Shown here: in pieces, positions 16,955 to 25,692 of the stretch
How the letters are laid out: every line of letters starts with the position of its first letter
Position numbering within the stretch: the stretch's first letter is position 1
NCBI GenBank assembly: GCA_023415835.1
Contig: JAEZJK010000122.1
Span: 1-64,000 of the forward strand
DNA: 64,000 nt
From: Bacillota bacterium
GTDB lineage: Bacteria; Bacillota; UBA4882; UBA8346
Direction of reading: 5' to 3'
Notes under the pieces: generated by a model
What the model saw: only the letters and a program-made list of their open reading frames with translations
The model's database searches: none
Told to the model about the DNA's origin: nothing
Translations under genes and position numbers: made by a program

Positions 16955-17605
16955 TTGCCTCAATTTGATTTAAAAGAAACGCTCCTGATGTTGCCAGCTA
17001 TTTTGTTCGGTTTTTCAACTCATGAATTCTGGCACGCTTATACCGCAACCAGTTTCGGAGACGATACCCCCGCCAAACAAGGGCGTTTAACCCTGAATCC
17101 GTTAGCGCATATTGACTTGATCGGTTTTTTACTATTGATCTATGCCGGATTCGGATGGGCTAAACCGGTTCAAGTCAATCCTCAAGCTTTTCGAAACCCG
17201 AAACGGGATGATATTTTGGTCTCGATAGCAGGGCCATTATCAAACCTAGTCACCGCCGTCATTTTTGCTCTAATCATCAAAGGGTTGTTCCTGTTTGCCC
17301 GGGAACTATTTGTTATTGCCGGCTATGGCGAATATATTTTGAGAATCTTAATCTACTTCGTCTGGATTAACCTGGTTTTGTTCGTTTTTAACCTGATCCC
17401 ATTACCGCCATTGGATGGTTCACACGTTCTTTTCGCCTTATTGCCGGATCGTTTTCAACATTTGAAAGAACAGTTCTTCCAGTTTGGTGGCATCGCCCTG
17501 ATGGCTTTAATTCTCTTTGAAAGCTTGTTAAATAAAGACATATTACCGATAGGGAAAATAACCCAATCAATATACCAAGGATTATTCCAACTCTTAGGGC
17601 TCTAA
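16955..17605 (+). CDS. Site-2 protease family (M50) membrane metalloprotease
   Basis: A 216-residue integral membrane protein with five or six hydrophobic segments. The zinc-binding HExxH motif is HEFWH in GFSTHEFWHAYTATSFGDDT, and the third ligand lies in NLIPLPPLDGSHVL, the typical N-x-x-P-x-x-x-L-D-G motif. This compact form without a PDZ domain corresponds to the YwhC-like branch. Substrates cannot be inferred. The start is TTG, 8 bases after AAGGGGGAAAGG. It is monocistronic and converges with the hydrogenase operon. Confidence 0.9.
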   Translation: MPQFDLKETLLMLPAILFGFSTHEFWHAYTATSFGDDTPAKQGRLTLNPLAHIDLIGFLLLIYAGFGWAKPVQVNPQAFRNPKRDDILVSIAGPLSNLVTAVIFALIIKGLFLFARELFVIAGYGEYILRILIYFVWINLVLFVFNLIPLPPLDGSHVLFALLPDRFQHLKEQFFQFGGIALMALILFESLLNKDILPIGKITQSIYQGLFQLLGL

Positions 17606-17630
17606 CAAGATCAACTTGAATAATAGTTTC

Positions 17631-19127
17631 TTAATCAATCTTGGTTTTTGGGTTGTCAATTGCGGTTGGATAAGGTGAACTCTTAGCGAATTCTTGAACC
17701 TTGGCTGTTGCTTGCCGTGTTGGAAGCAAAGTTCCCGGCCCTCCGACACACCCTCCCGGGCACGCCATTCCTTCCAATAAATACCCATTTCGTTTTCCCG
17801 CCTTGGCCAAAGTCAACATCTTTTTACATTCAGCCAGGCTATCGGTTTTATCGATTAAAATTTCCTTATCCGGGTATAAGCGCTTGACATTTTGGGATAT
17901 TGCTTCAGCAACTCCACCGCAATTGGCATATCCGCGCCCGTAAACAGAGCTGTCTTCGGGTTCCCGGTCATCCTCCATTGCAGTAATGTCGATTTCTTTG
18001 GCGACAAACATCGCAATCAATTCTTCGAAAGTTATCACGAAATCAATGTATGGTTTTACATCCTCATCTAAAGCCTCAATTTTCTTGGCGATGCACGGAC
18101 CGATAAATACAACCCGCGCCCGAGGGTTTAAAGCTTTGATTTTCTTAGCCGTCGCTACCATCGGGGTATGGGAGGACGATATATACTGGGCTTGCTCGGA
18201 AAAAAATTTTTCAGCCATCATCGCCCATGAGGGGCAACAGGAAGTCCCCAGATAAGGCTGATGCGCCGGAACATTGTTTACCAAGGCTTCAGCCTCATGA
18301 ATCGACGCGATATCCGCTCCCAAAGCGACTTCCATCACATCTTCGAAACCGAGCCGCTTTAATCCCTGAACGATCTTGCCCGGAGAAGCCAAAGGTCCGA
18401 ACTGCCCTACAAATGATGGGGCGATTGCAGCGACAATTTGGTCACCTTGGTTGAGCGCCTTAATTAACTGGTATATTTCCGACTTATCGGAAATGGCCCC
18501 GAAAGGGCAGTTAATGATACACAAACCACAGGAAACGCATTTCGTAGCGTCTATTACCGCCCGGCCCAAATAATCGCTTTCAATGGCATTTACACCGCAA
18601 GCAGCGGCACAAGGACGTTCATATCTAACAATTGCGTTATAAGGACAAGCTTCCTTGCATTTCCCGCATTTGATACATTTCTCTTGATCAATCCTGGCCC
18701 GGGTTTTTTCCAGGCTGACGGCATTTACCGGACAGACCACGGTGCAAGGGTGAGCCAAACATTTCCGGCAATTATCGGTAACCGTAAAAGCATCGGTGGG
18801 GCAAGCCTCGCAAGCGAATGGGATTACATTAACCAGTGGTGGTTGCAACACTCGTTGCGCCACATCAACCTGCTCCAGGCCGCTGGAGAGCCTGGAATGT
18901 TTGTCTACCTTCCGGACCGGCAGGCCCAGCGCTAACCGTAACCGTTCCCCGACAATCGCCCTCTCCTTAAAGATACTATCCCGATACTGGGCTACTTCTC
19001 CCGGGAGAATTTTATAAGGAGCGTCGTCCAATTGGCTGTAATCTCCCTTTTCAAAAGCGATCCGGGCAATTTCCGCAAAGACCTGCCGCCGAATCTTGGT
19101 AATTGATGTATAAATGCCTTTCATCAA
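17631..19127 (-). CDS. Monomeric [FeFe]-hydrogenase, group B-like
   Basis: 498 residues. Three 4Fe-4S regions precede the H domain: CEACPTDAF...CRKCLAHPC around 106-132, CIKCGKCKEACP at 151-162, and CVSCGLCIINCP at 197-208. The H-cluster motifs are L1 TSCCPSW (295-301), L2 IGPCIAKKIEA (Cys345) and L3 EGMACPGGCVGGPG (452-465). All four cluster Cys and the proton-relay Cys in TSCCP are present. L2 as GPC instead of MPC, and L3 ending GGPG, fit my recollection of group B enzymes, whose physiological role is not settled. The preceding gene overlaps it by 4 bases and encodes a thioredoxin-like [2Fe-2S] protein, the likely redox partner. It most likely evolves or oxidises H2 with ferredoxin or NAD(P)H; direction is unknown. 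Confidence 0.88.
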   Translation of the reverse strand: MMKGIYTSITKIRRQVFAEIARIAFEKGDYSQLDDAPYKILPGEVAQYRDSIFKERAIVGERLRLALGLPVRKVDKHSRLSSGLEQVDVAQRVLQPPLVNVIPFACEACPTDAFTVTDNCRKCLAHPCTVVCPVNAVSLEKTRARIDQEKCIKCGKCKEACPYNAIVRYERPCAAACGVNAIESDYLGRAVIDATKCVSCGLCIINCPFGAISDKSEIYQLIKALNQGDQIVAAIAPSFVGQFGPLASPGKIVQGLKRLGFEDVMEVALGADIASIHEAEALVNNVPAHQPYLGTSCCPSWAMMAEKFFSEQAQYISSSHTPMVATAKKIKALNPRARVVFIGPCIAKKIEALDEDVKPYIDFVITFEELIAMFVAKEIDITAMEDDREPEDSSVYGRGYANCGGVAEAISQNVKRLYPDKEILIDKTDSLAECKKMLTLAKAGKRNGYLLEGMACPGGCVGGPGTLLPTRQATAKVQEFAKSSPYPTAIDNPKTKID

Positions 19128-19372
19128 TTTACCTCGCTCATGATTTCAGCCATAACTTTTTCACTGGTGGCTGCGGTAATCTTCTTCTCATTCACCAGCA
19201 CCACCGGCGCATCCAAGTTGGATTTACAATCGCCAAAACACTTGACAACTTGGATCTCAATTTCCTGATCGCTCAATTCATCCCGAATTTGGCTAACCGC
19301 TTCATATAAATCCATAGCTCCCATCATCGTACAATGAGTGCCGAAACATATTTGCACTTTAACTGTTTTCAT
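19124..19372 (-). CDS. Thioredoxin-like [2Fe-2S] ferredoxin, hydrogenase partner
   Basis: 82 residues resembling the C-terminal part of NuoE/HydC. The cluster ligands are CFGTHCTMMGA near the N-terminus (Cys-x4-Cys) and CFGDCKSNLDAPVV at about 47-60 (Cys-x3-Cys). It would carry one electron between the hydrogenase and a diaphorase or ferredoxin. The ATG at 19372 follows GGGGGG; a longer frame reaches 19462 without a site. It overlaps the hydrogenase gene by 4 bases, so the two are translationally coupled. No HydB/NuoF-like flavoprotein is nearby. Confidence 0.85.
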   Translation of the reverse strand: MKTVKVQICFGTHCTMMGAMDLYEAVSQIRDELSDQEIEIQVVKCFGDCKSNLDAPVVLVNEKKITAATSEKVMAEIMSEVN

Positions 19373-19583
19373 TTCGACAACCCCCCATATTTGCTGCCCA
19401 TGTTTATTGATAAAAATCACTTCATTATAACATATCTCGGTTATGGCTAACCAGGCCATCAATAAAATTCCTGCTAAGTTAGGCTGTAAAATTAATCGAA
19501 AAATGATATATTATTTATATCGGGCATCGGGTATATTATAAGCCAAAACACATTTGATAACAATTCTAAAGGAGCGTTATCCC

Positions 19584-20366
19584 ATGAAATGGTTGACCAA
19601 AATGGAACGTTATCTGGATCGTCTAGCCATTAAAAGGTTGATGTACTATATCATCATGTTGAACGCGGTAGTTTTTCTGTTGTATCACCTATACCGGCCG
19701 ATTTATTACTTCTTAATCCTAGTCCCGGAGTTAGTTTTAAAAGGTGAAATCTGGAGGTTGGTAACTTACGTGTTTATCCCCCCCACCTTTGACTTGTTTT
19801 GGGGAATTTTCACCCTTTATTTTTATTACTTGGTCGGAACCAGCCTGGAGAATGAATGGGGCAGTTCAAAATTTAACCTTTATTACCTTACCGGTATGAT
19901 CGGTACTACAATTGCGGCTTTTATTACCGGAGGCGACGGAACCGCCCTTTACTTAAACCTATCGCTCTTTTTTGCCTTCGCCCGGATTTACCCTGACTTT
20001 GAGATGCTGATCTTCTTCATCCTCCCGGTCAAAATTAAGTATTTGGCTTGGCTCAACTGGCTCTTTTTCGGGTATACAGCCTTGTTTTCACCCTTTTTAA
20101 ATACAAAAATAGCTGCCTTGATCGCAGTCGGCAACTACTTCCTTTTTTTCGGCAAAGACACGTTTCAATTTTTGAAGCTAAAAAGGCAAGTCCACTCCAA
20201 CCGGAAAAAATTCTTTGATGAAATAAACAGTACTCCTCCGATACACAAATGCGCTGTTTGCGGCATAACCGAAAAGGACGACCGCCGAATGGACTTCAGT
20301 TATTGCAAAGAATGCGGCGATGATTACGAATACTGCGACAAACACATTGATAACCATCAACACTAA
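19584..20366 (+). CDS. Rhomboid-like membrane protein without protease residues, C-terminal zinc ribbon
   Basis: 260 residues. About six hydrophobic segments follow a basic N-terminus, with rhomboid-like features WRLVTYVFIPP and YYLVGTSLENEWGSSKFNLYY. The position of the usual GxSG is GGDGTALYLNLS, so the catalytic serine is missing, and no matching His is evident. The tail (about 215-260) carries CAVC, CKEC and YCDKH pairs that look like a zinc ribbon. It is therefore more likely a pseudorhomboid (Derlin-like) than a protease. AAAGGAG lies 9 bases before the chosen ATG; ten extra codons upstream lack a site. The protein's role is unknown. Confidence 0.75.
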   Translation: MKWLTKMERYLDRLAIKRLMYYIIMLNAVVFLLYHLYRPIYYFLILVPELVLKGEIWRLVTYVFIPPTFDLFWGIFTLYFYYLVGTSLENEWGSSKFNLYYLTGMIGTTIAAFITGGDGTALYLNLSLFFAFARIYPDFEMLIFFILPVKIKYLAWLNWLFFGYTALFSPFLNTKIAALIAVGNYFLFFGKDTFQFLKLKRQVHSNRKKFFDEINSTPPIHKCAVCGITEKDDRRMDFSYCKECGDDYEYCDKHIDNHQH

Positions 20367-20382
20367 CCAAAATTACACTAAA

Positions 20383-20405
20383 AAGGACGGGCTTAGCTCG
20401 TCCTT
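20383..20405. terminator. Convergent terminator, lysS and rhomboid-like gene
   Basis: AAGGACG/CGTCCTT stem followed on the minus strand by a TTTTT run, directly after lysS. It can also stop the rightward rhomboid-like transcript. Confidence 0.75.
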
Positions 20406-20410
20406 ATAAA

Positions 20411-21889
20411 TCACTTAGTATCAATCGGCCGCATCAGTGGGAAGAGAATCACATCCCGGATCGACGGCATATCGGTCAACAGCATCACCAACCGGTCAAT
20501 TCCGAAACCCATTCCCCCGGTCGGAGGCATACCATGTTCCAAAGCGACCAAGAAGTCCTCATCCCAGACCATGGCTTCTTCATTGCCTTTGGCTTTCTCT
20601 TTGGCCTGCTCCAGGAAACGTTCCCTCTGATCGAGCGGATCGTTCAGCTCGGAAAAGGCGTTGCCCATCTCCCGGCCATAAATAAAGATTTCAAACCGAT
20701 AAGCCAACTCCGGGTCATCATCCTTCTTTTTGGCCAACGGAGAGATCTCGATCGGATGATCCATCAGAAAGGTGGGCTGGATCAATTTTGGTTCGACAAA
20801 TTCGGAGCAAATCTCATCCAAAACCATACCTTTGGTGGACTTAGGATCGATTTTTAAGCCCAGGCTTTGGGCAGCCGCGACCGCTTCGGCGTCACTCCTA
20901 ATCTTCCGCCAGTCTAAGCCGGTATATTGTTTGATCGCCTCAACCATCGAAAGCCTCGTCCAAGGAGGAGTGAGATCAATCGGAGTCCCTTGATATTCAA
21001 GTTTTAAACTGCCGCAAACCGCCATAGCGGTTTCGGTAAAAATCTTTTCCGCCAGTTCCATCATTACTTCATAATCGGCAAAGGACTGGTAAAGTTCCAT
21101 CATGGTAAATTCCGGGTTGTGTTTGGTGGAGATCCCTTCATTACGGAAACAGTGCCCGATCTCATATACCCGGTCAAATCCACCGACAATTAACCGCTTA
21201 TGGAATAGTTCCAAGGCGATGCGCATTGTTAAGTCCAAATCAAGGGTATTGTGGTGGGTAGCAAAAGGGCGGGCATGTCCACCTCCGGCTATTACACTCA
21301 AGGTGGGGGTCTCAACTTCTACAAAACCTTGACCGTCTAGAATCCGCCGGATGGTACTGATAATTTTGGTCCTTTTGAGAAAAATCTCCCTTACTTCAGG
21401 ATTTGATATCAAATCCAAATAACGTTGCCTATAGCGGAGGTCGGTATCCTTCAATCCGTGCCATTTATCAGGTAAAGGCCGGAGCGCTTTTGACAATAAT
21501 TTGAAATCCTCAACCTGGACGGTAATTTGGCCACGGTGGGTTTTAAAAACTTTCCCGGTTAACCCGATAATATCACCCAGATCCAAATCGATGAAAGCAG
21601 TATATTTAGCATCGCCGAGGACGTCTATTTTGGTATATAGTTGAACGTTACCGCTCTGATCGGTAATATTAGCAAAACAGGCTTTCCCCTGATCCCGCAT
21701 GGCAATCAACCGGCCGGCCAAACGGACTGTTTGGTTCTCCAGCTTCTCAAATTGATCCGTAACATCTTGGATCAAATTAGTCCGTTCGAACCTCTCGCCG
21801 AAAGGGTTACCTCCCTGCGCTTTTAATTTCTTTAGTTTTTCAATCCTTAGCTCAACTTGTTCACTATTTCTTTGTATTTCCGGTTCCAA
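20411..21889 (-). CDS. lysS: Lysyl-tRNA synthetase, class II
   Basis: 492 residues. The N-terminal OB-fold anticodon-binding domain (about 45-150) includes VRLAGRLIAMRDQGKACFA. The class II core has motif 2 YEIGHCFRNEGISTKHNPEF and motif 3 GGMGFGIDRLVMLLTD. It charges tRNA-Lys. The TTG at 21889 is preferred because GGAGG lies 7 bases upstream; a TTG at 21910 lacks a site. The gene ends the leftward coaX-to-lysS cluster and follows greA, as in many Bacillota. No T-box leader was recognised. Confidence 0.96.
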   Translation of the reverse strand: MEPEIQRNSEQVELRIEKLKKLKAQGGNPFGERFERTNLIQDVTDQFEKLENQTVRLAGRLIAMRDQGKACFANITDQSGNVQLYTKIDVLGDAKYTAFIDLDLGDIIGLTGKVFKTHRGQITVQVEDFKLLSKALRPLPDKWHGLKDTDLRYRQRYLDLISNPEVREIFLKRTKIISTIRRILDGQGFVEVETPTLSVIAGGGHARPFATHHNTLDLDLTMRIALELFHKRLIVGGFDRVYEIGHCFRNEGISTKHNPEFTMMELYQSFADYEVMMELAEKIFTETAMAVCGSLKLEYQGTPIDLTPPWTRLSMVEAIKQYTGLDWRKIRSDAEAVAAAQSLGLKIDPKSTKGMVLDEICSEFVEPKLIQPTFLMDHPIEISPLAKKKDDDPELAYRFEIFIYGREMGNAFSELNDPLDQRERFLEQAKEKAKGNEEAMVWDEDFLVALEHGMPPTGGMGFGIDRLVMLLTDMPSIRDVILFPLMRPIDTK

Positions 21890-21970
21890 AGGATCCGCCT
21901 CCACATCCAAGAATAAAAAGGGCTTTAGATAAATTTAATCCAAATCATTAAATTATTGCCCCAAAAAACT

Positions 21971-21990
21971 AGAGTGGCGTAAACCACTCT
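21971..21990 (-). terminator. Terminator downstream of greA
   Basis: AGAGTGG/CCACTCT stem touching the greA stop codon, followed on the minus strand by AGTTTTTT. Read-through into lysS may be partial. Confidence 0.7.
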
Positions 21991-22469
21991 TATTTCGTTA
22001 TTGCCTTGATTTTATATTGAATTGTCCCAATTGGGACTTCTACATTGACCACACTGCCGACTTTTTTCCCCATTAAGCTACGACCGACAGGCGACTCGTT
22101 GGAAATTCGGGCTTGGGCTGGATCGGCCTCAGCCGACCCTACGATCATATATTCAAACTCGGTTTTATTATTGACATCAAGTAGGGTTACCCTGGAACCA
22201 ACACCGACCACATCGGAATTAACATCTTGCTCGTCAATAACCTTCGCGTTACGCAGCATTTTTTCAATCTCAATAATCTGGCCCTCAATAAAACCCTGTT
22301 CGTTTTTGGCATCCTCGTATTCGGAATTTTCACTGATATCGCCAAGTTCCAATGCTTGCCTGATTCTTTCAGCAACCTCTCGACGGCGAACAGTTTTTAA
22401 GAGTTCCAACTTTTTCTCTAATTTACTTAAACCATCAACCGTTAAGATGACTTCTTTCTCGTTGCTCAT
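21990..22469 (-). CDS. greA: Transcription elongation factor GreA
   Basis: 159 residues. The N-terminal coiled coil (about 10-75) contains RIRQALELGDISENSEYEDA, whose acidic tip (Asp/Glu) enters the RNA polymerase channel to trigger cleavage of backtracked RNA. The C-terminal FKBP-like domain includes VGSAEADPAQARISNESPVG and LMGKKVGSVVNVEVP. Two consecutive ATGs exist; the second is 7 bases after AAAGGAG. It precedes lysS. Confidence 0.96.
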   Translation of the reverse strand: MSNEKEVILTVDGLSKLEKKLELLKTVRRREVAERIRQALELGDISENSEYEDAKNEQGFIEGQIIEIEKMLRNAKVIDEQDVNSDVVGVGSRVTLLDVNNKTEFEYMIVGSAEADPAQARISNESPVGRSLMGKKVGSVVNVEVPIGTIQYKIKAITK

Positions 22470-22568
22470 CATACCGCTCCTTTCATTGAGCTTGGGTTCT
22501 ATGTTAAGTTAATATATGTCCAGCCGAATTAGATTATTCTAAACCACAACCATTGGTATAGCCGCGAA

Positions 22569-22597
22569 AAAACCCGAGAGATGCGGGTTCGGGTTTT
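22569..22597 (-). terminator. Terminator between the 304-residue unknown gene and greA
   Basis: AAAACCCGA/TCGGGTTTT stem with a T-run on the minus strand. It lies about 200 bp after the upstream gene and 100 bp before greA. Confidence 0.65.
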
Positions 22598-22659
22598 AGG
22601 GGCTTAATAATCGTTAAATACTTTACGCTATAATATCGGTTTTTTTTAAAAAAAGTTTA

Positions 22660-22700
22660 TCTATATAGGATGAAATAAATTTCTTAACCAAGATTTCTAA
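22660..22700. repeat. Solo arm of a dispersed repeat related to 38884-39113
   Basis: The 31 bases 22666-22696 match 38884-38914 at 29 positions (core GATGAAATAAATTTCTTAACC with a single T/G change). The flanking CTATATAG also matches the right arm at 39101-39110. Only one arm is recognisable here. Together with the terminator, this accounts for most of the 335-bp gap upstream of greA. Confidence 0.6.
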
Positions 22701-22804
22701 ATAGTTATTAGTAAATGTTAAGCACCGGACCCTACTAGTCTCAGTGCTATCAAAGTTATTTTATATTATAATCGAAAGCGGTTAGGGTGTCAAGCGGAAC
22801 GATG

Positions 22805-23719
22805 TCATATTCTAATTTCCAGCCCTAGCTCTTTAAATAAAATAGCAAGTTTAAAAACCCTTTCCAAGGGGAGTTCCGGACCATACCAAAGTCCCATGTT
22901 TATGTCAAAACAGGAACGCAAGATTACTTCGGCCAAAGCCGGATACAGTGGTAATCGGCCAGTTTTGGCGCTCGCATCAAACGGCAATCCCAAATTTATA
23001 TTCATAATATTCGGCCGGTAAGGAAATAGATCGCAGCAAATAACATTACGGGAGCCTTTGGTAAACTGATATTTGGTTAACCGCCCACATTTAATAACTA
23101 CCTTAGCGCCTTTATAATCCGGAGGGAGATCCGAATAAACCTGGGGGACAATACCGGTTTCAGCCATGATTATATCAGCAGCCCGCTCTAAGAGCCGCAC
23201 ATTAGGAGAGACCAAAGTTAAGAACCGGACTTCACGGGCGATTAACCGGGCGCAAGATAGTCCCAAATTGCCTTCTTCCCAAATTACTAAAGCCTTAGCC
23301 CGTCCCGGCGCAATACCGTAGTTTTGAAGCAACCGTCGGAACCGGTTGATAAAAAACAATAATTCTAACGCTTTACCATCACTGACGCCGGGAAATGAAG
23401 GCTGAGCCAATAGCTTTAAAGGCGGGTGAAAAGAAGAACCCACCTCAAGGCCGACTACTTTTACGCCCCTGCTATCCAATTCATCGAGAAAAAGCCGCCA
23501 AAGGTTCAATCGATCTTCTTCACTCCAGATTAAGATTGGTTTGTATGGAAGTTTCCAACCCCAACCCTGAACCTGACGTTGAAAAAGAGTACCGGTTATT
23601 GCCCCGGTTCGGAGCGGCCCTTTATAATAACGCCATCTCTCCGGTATAATTCTCAATATCCGCCGCCATGATGAAGTGGATTCGATTAGTAACGGAGATA
23701 AAAAACCAAAGTAACTCAT
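22805..23719 (-). CDS. Conserved protein of unknown function, possible Rossmann-like fold
   Basis: 304 residues, soluble, with no signal peptide. A central segment (about 160-215) alternates strand and helix as in a nucleotide-binding Rossmann fold: KALVIWEEGNLGLSCARLIA, then FLTLVSPNVRLLERAADIIM. No complete GxGxxG is seen. The position between greA and the quinate-dehydrogenase-like gene inside a conserved housekeeping cluster suggests a vertically inherited function. I do not recognise the family. A role linked to its upstream neighbour is plausible because that protein also looks like a dinucleotide-binding enzyme. Confidence 0.7.
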   Translation of the reverse strand: MSYFGFLSPLLIESTSSWRRILRIIPERWRYYKGPLRTGAITGTLFQRQVQGWGWKLPYKPILIWSEEDRLNLWRLFLDELDSRGVKVVGLEVGSSFHPPLKLLAQPSFPGVSDGKALELLFFINRFRRLLQNYGIAPGRAKALVIWEEGNLGLSCARLIAREVRFLTLVSPNVRLLERAADIIMAETGIVPQVYSDLPPDYKGAKVVIKCGRLTKYQFTKGSRNVICCDLFPYRPNIMNINLGLPFDASAKTGRLPLYPALAEVILRSCFDINMGLWYGPELPLERVFKLAILFKELGLEIRI

Positions 23720-23778
23720 TAAACCGCCCCTCTGATAAATTAAATATGAGGGACGGGTTTTTGTTAGACCTTTTTAAC

Positions 23779-24681
23779 TCATGTCAACTTCACTACCCGA
23801 GGCTCAAATTTCATTTTCTCCAATAATTGTAAATAGTCGCTTTCATTCAAATCTTCAGGCCTTTTTCCGGAAAATGACACCAATAACGCTTCCATAACAT
23901 TGGTGCCAAACGAACGGCCGGAAAACTCCGGTGTTGAAGTTACTAAAAGCGCGGCTTCCCTCTTCTTTAATTCCTCAAGGTCAGAGGATGTAACGGTATT
24001 GGTAACAATGATCTTACCTGGAATTTTGGAAGGCATATATTTTTTAAGGTATAAAAAATCCCCAGCAATAATCTCCGCCGTTTCGTAATATTTTGCGTAT
24101 TTAGGTGTATAATGGTCCTGTTTGGAACCGGTCGGATAAAGCAGCTGAAAAGGCATCCTAGTAATTACCGGCAATAAAGTCTTGGCCAACCTTTCCAACC
24201 CCCGTAAAGTCTTGATTGGAACCGGTATTCCTAAAGCAAAAATCAAGTCGCCAAAGGCCAGATCCGCTCCAGCCGAGCTGAAAGCCTGTGCCATTCCGAA
24301 GCGATCAACTCCGGAAGCCATTAATACTTTTTTATCCTTAAGGCTTAAATTCAAACACTCATTCAGGAACCGGACTACTCTTCGCTCCAGGGTGTTTTTT
24401 AGTCCACTTCCATCGACTATTGGCGATATCCGGGCTGCCCGGGCTAATTTGGCGGCGTCTCGAACTATAAAACGTTTATTTCCCGCAAACAGATAGAGAT
24501 CGATCCCTCCCATTCCAAAAGCATCAACCTGGCCATCAAGTTTTTCAATCATTTGAATTGCTTTAGGGAGATCCCCATCAGTACCGATCCGTTCAATTGT
24601 GACTTCTTCACCGAAAAATTCCAATTCCACCCGGTGATCCCTTTTCGAACTTCCTAAGCTGACACTGACAATTCGTTTCAA
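23779..24681 (-). CDS. Conserved protein of the family often annotated quinate 5-dehydrogenase
   Basis: 300 residues. The pattern RIVSVSLGSSKRDHRVELEF, ERIGTDGD, DAFGMGGIDLYLFAGNKRF, PIVDGSGLKNTLERRVV and SASGVDRFGMA-like VLMASGVDRFGMAQAF matches a Bacillota family that databases commonly label quinate 5-dehydrogenase. Biochemical proof for that label is unknown to me. The C-terminal half contains STPEFSGRSFGTNVMEALLV. Gene order (after dusB, before the 304-residue protein) is part of the conserved cluster. It is cytoplasmic, with its own site before the ATG. Confidence 0.78.
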   Translation of the reverse strand: MKRIVSVSLGSSKRDHRVELEFFGEEVTIERIGTDGDLPKAIQMIEKLDGQVDAFGMGGIDLYLFAGNKRFIVRDAAKLARAARISPIVDGSGLKNTLERRVVRFLNECLNLSLKDKKVLMASGVDRFGMAQAFSSAGADLAFGDLIFALGIPVPIKTLRGLERLAKTLLPVITRMPFQLLYPTGSKQDHYTPKYAKYYETAEIIAGDFLYLKKYMPSKIPGKIIVTNTVTSSDLEELKKREAALLVTSTPEFSGRSFGTNVMEALLVSFSGKRPEDLNESDYLQLLEKMKFEPRVVKLT

Positions 24682-24708
24682 GTAAGTCCCTCACTTTGCC
24701 ATGATATC

Positions 24709-25692
24709 CTAAAAAACAGTTGTATCGCTCAAATTCTTTTGATATTCGTCAAGGGCGTCTTCCAGCATTTCCAGTGTAGTTATATGATTTATTTGATCCC
24801 GAATCCGTGACGCTCCTGGTAGGCCCTTAAAGTACCAGGCAAGATGCTTGCGCATCTCTTTAATGCCCCGTTCCTCTCCGGAATAAGCAATTTGTAACGC
24901 TAGATGATCCCTAATGATATTGAATTGTTCCTCAAGTGGTGGTTCCGAAATTAAGACGCCTTTCTCAAGATACGCCACTACCTGGCCAAAGAGCCACGGG
25001 CAGCCCATGGCTGCTTGTCCAATCATCACACCATCACATTTAGTCTGGTTGAGCATTGCCTCAGCTGCCTGTGGCGAATCAACATCGCCATTTCCGATTA
25101 CCGGAATTGAGACCCGTTGTTTAACAAGGGCAATCTGGTCCCAGTCAGCCCGGCCATGATAGTATTGTTCCCTAGTCCGCCCATGGATCGTAATCGCCGC
25201 CGCTCCGGATACTTCAGCTATCTCCGCCAGTTGGGGAGCTACCAGATGGTTATGATCCCAGCCGATACGGCATTTAACTGTTACCGGGACCCGGACTGCA
25301 GCGGCCACCGACTCAATAATCCGGCGGGCTAAAGGCAGGTTGTTAAGTAAGGCGGCGCCATCCCCGTTTTTAACTACTTTCGGGACTGGACAACCCATGT
25401 TAATATCAATGATATCCACTCCGGCAGCTTCAACCGTACGGGCCGCCTCAACCATAATCTCGGGGTCGGAGCCGAAAATTTGAATGCTCACCGGTTTTAC
25501 AGCCGAATCCACTCCAATCAGTTCCTTGGTTCTTTTACTGTTATAATGCAAAGCCATTGCGCTAAGCATCTCCCCGCAAATAAGCCCGGGGCGATAACGG
25601 CTGGCTATTTCACGGAACGGCGGGTCGGTTACCCCGGCCATTGGGGCTAAGATTACCGGATTAGCCAACTCTAAAGAAGCGATTCTTAACAT
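24709..25692 (-). CDS. dusB: tRNA-dihydrouridine synthase (DusB type)
   Basis: A 327-residue FMN-dependent TIM-barrel enzyme reducing uridines in the tRNA D-loop. Motifs: APMAGVTDPPFRE at the N-terminus, DINMGCPVPKVVKNGDGAAL with the catalytic Cys, KCRIGWD, TIHGRTREQYYHGRADWD, PVIGNGDV and GVMIGQAAMGCPWLF (FMN phosphate site). It overlaps hflX by 7 bases. DusB-lysS proximity is usual in Bacillota. Confidence 0.95.
   Translation of the reverse strand: MLRIASLELANPVILAPMAGVTDPPFREIASRYRPGLICGEMLSAMALHYNSKRTKELIGVDSAVKPVSIQIFGSDPEIMVEAARTVEAAGVDIIDINMGCPVPKVVKNGDGAALLNNLPLARRIIESVAAAVRVPVTVKCRIGWDHNHLVAPQLAEIAEVSGAAAITIHGRTREQYYHGRADWDQIALVKQRVSIPVIGNGDVDSPQAAEAMLNQTKCDGVMIGQAAMGCPWLFGQVVAYLEKGVLISEPPLEEQFNIIRDHLALQIAYSGEERGIKEMRKHLAWYFKGLPGASRIRDQINHITTLEMLEDALDEYQKNLSDTTVF

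Noticed and set aside
22473..22804. T-box or other leader upstream of greA/lysS
   Set aside because: No T-box sequence (GGGTGGNACC) is present; the gap is explained by a terminator and a repeat arm.
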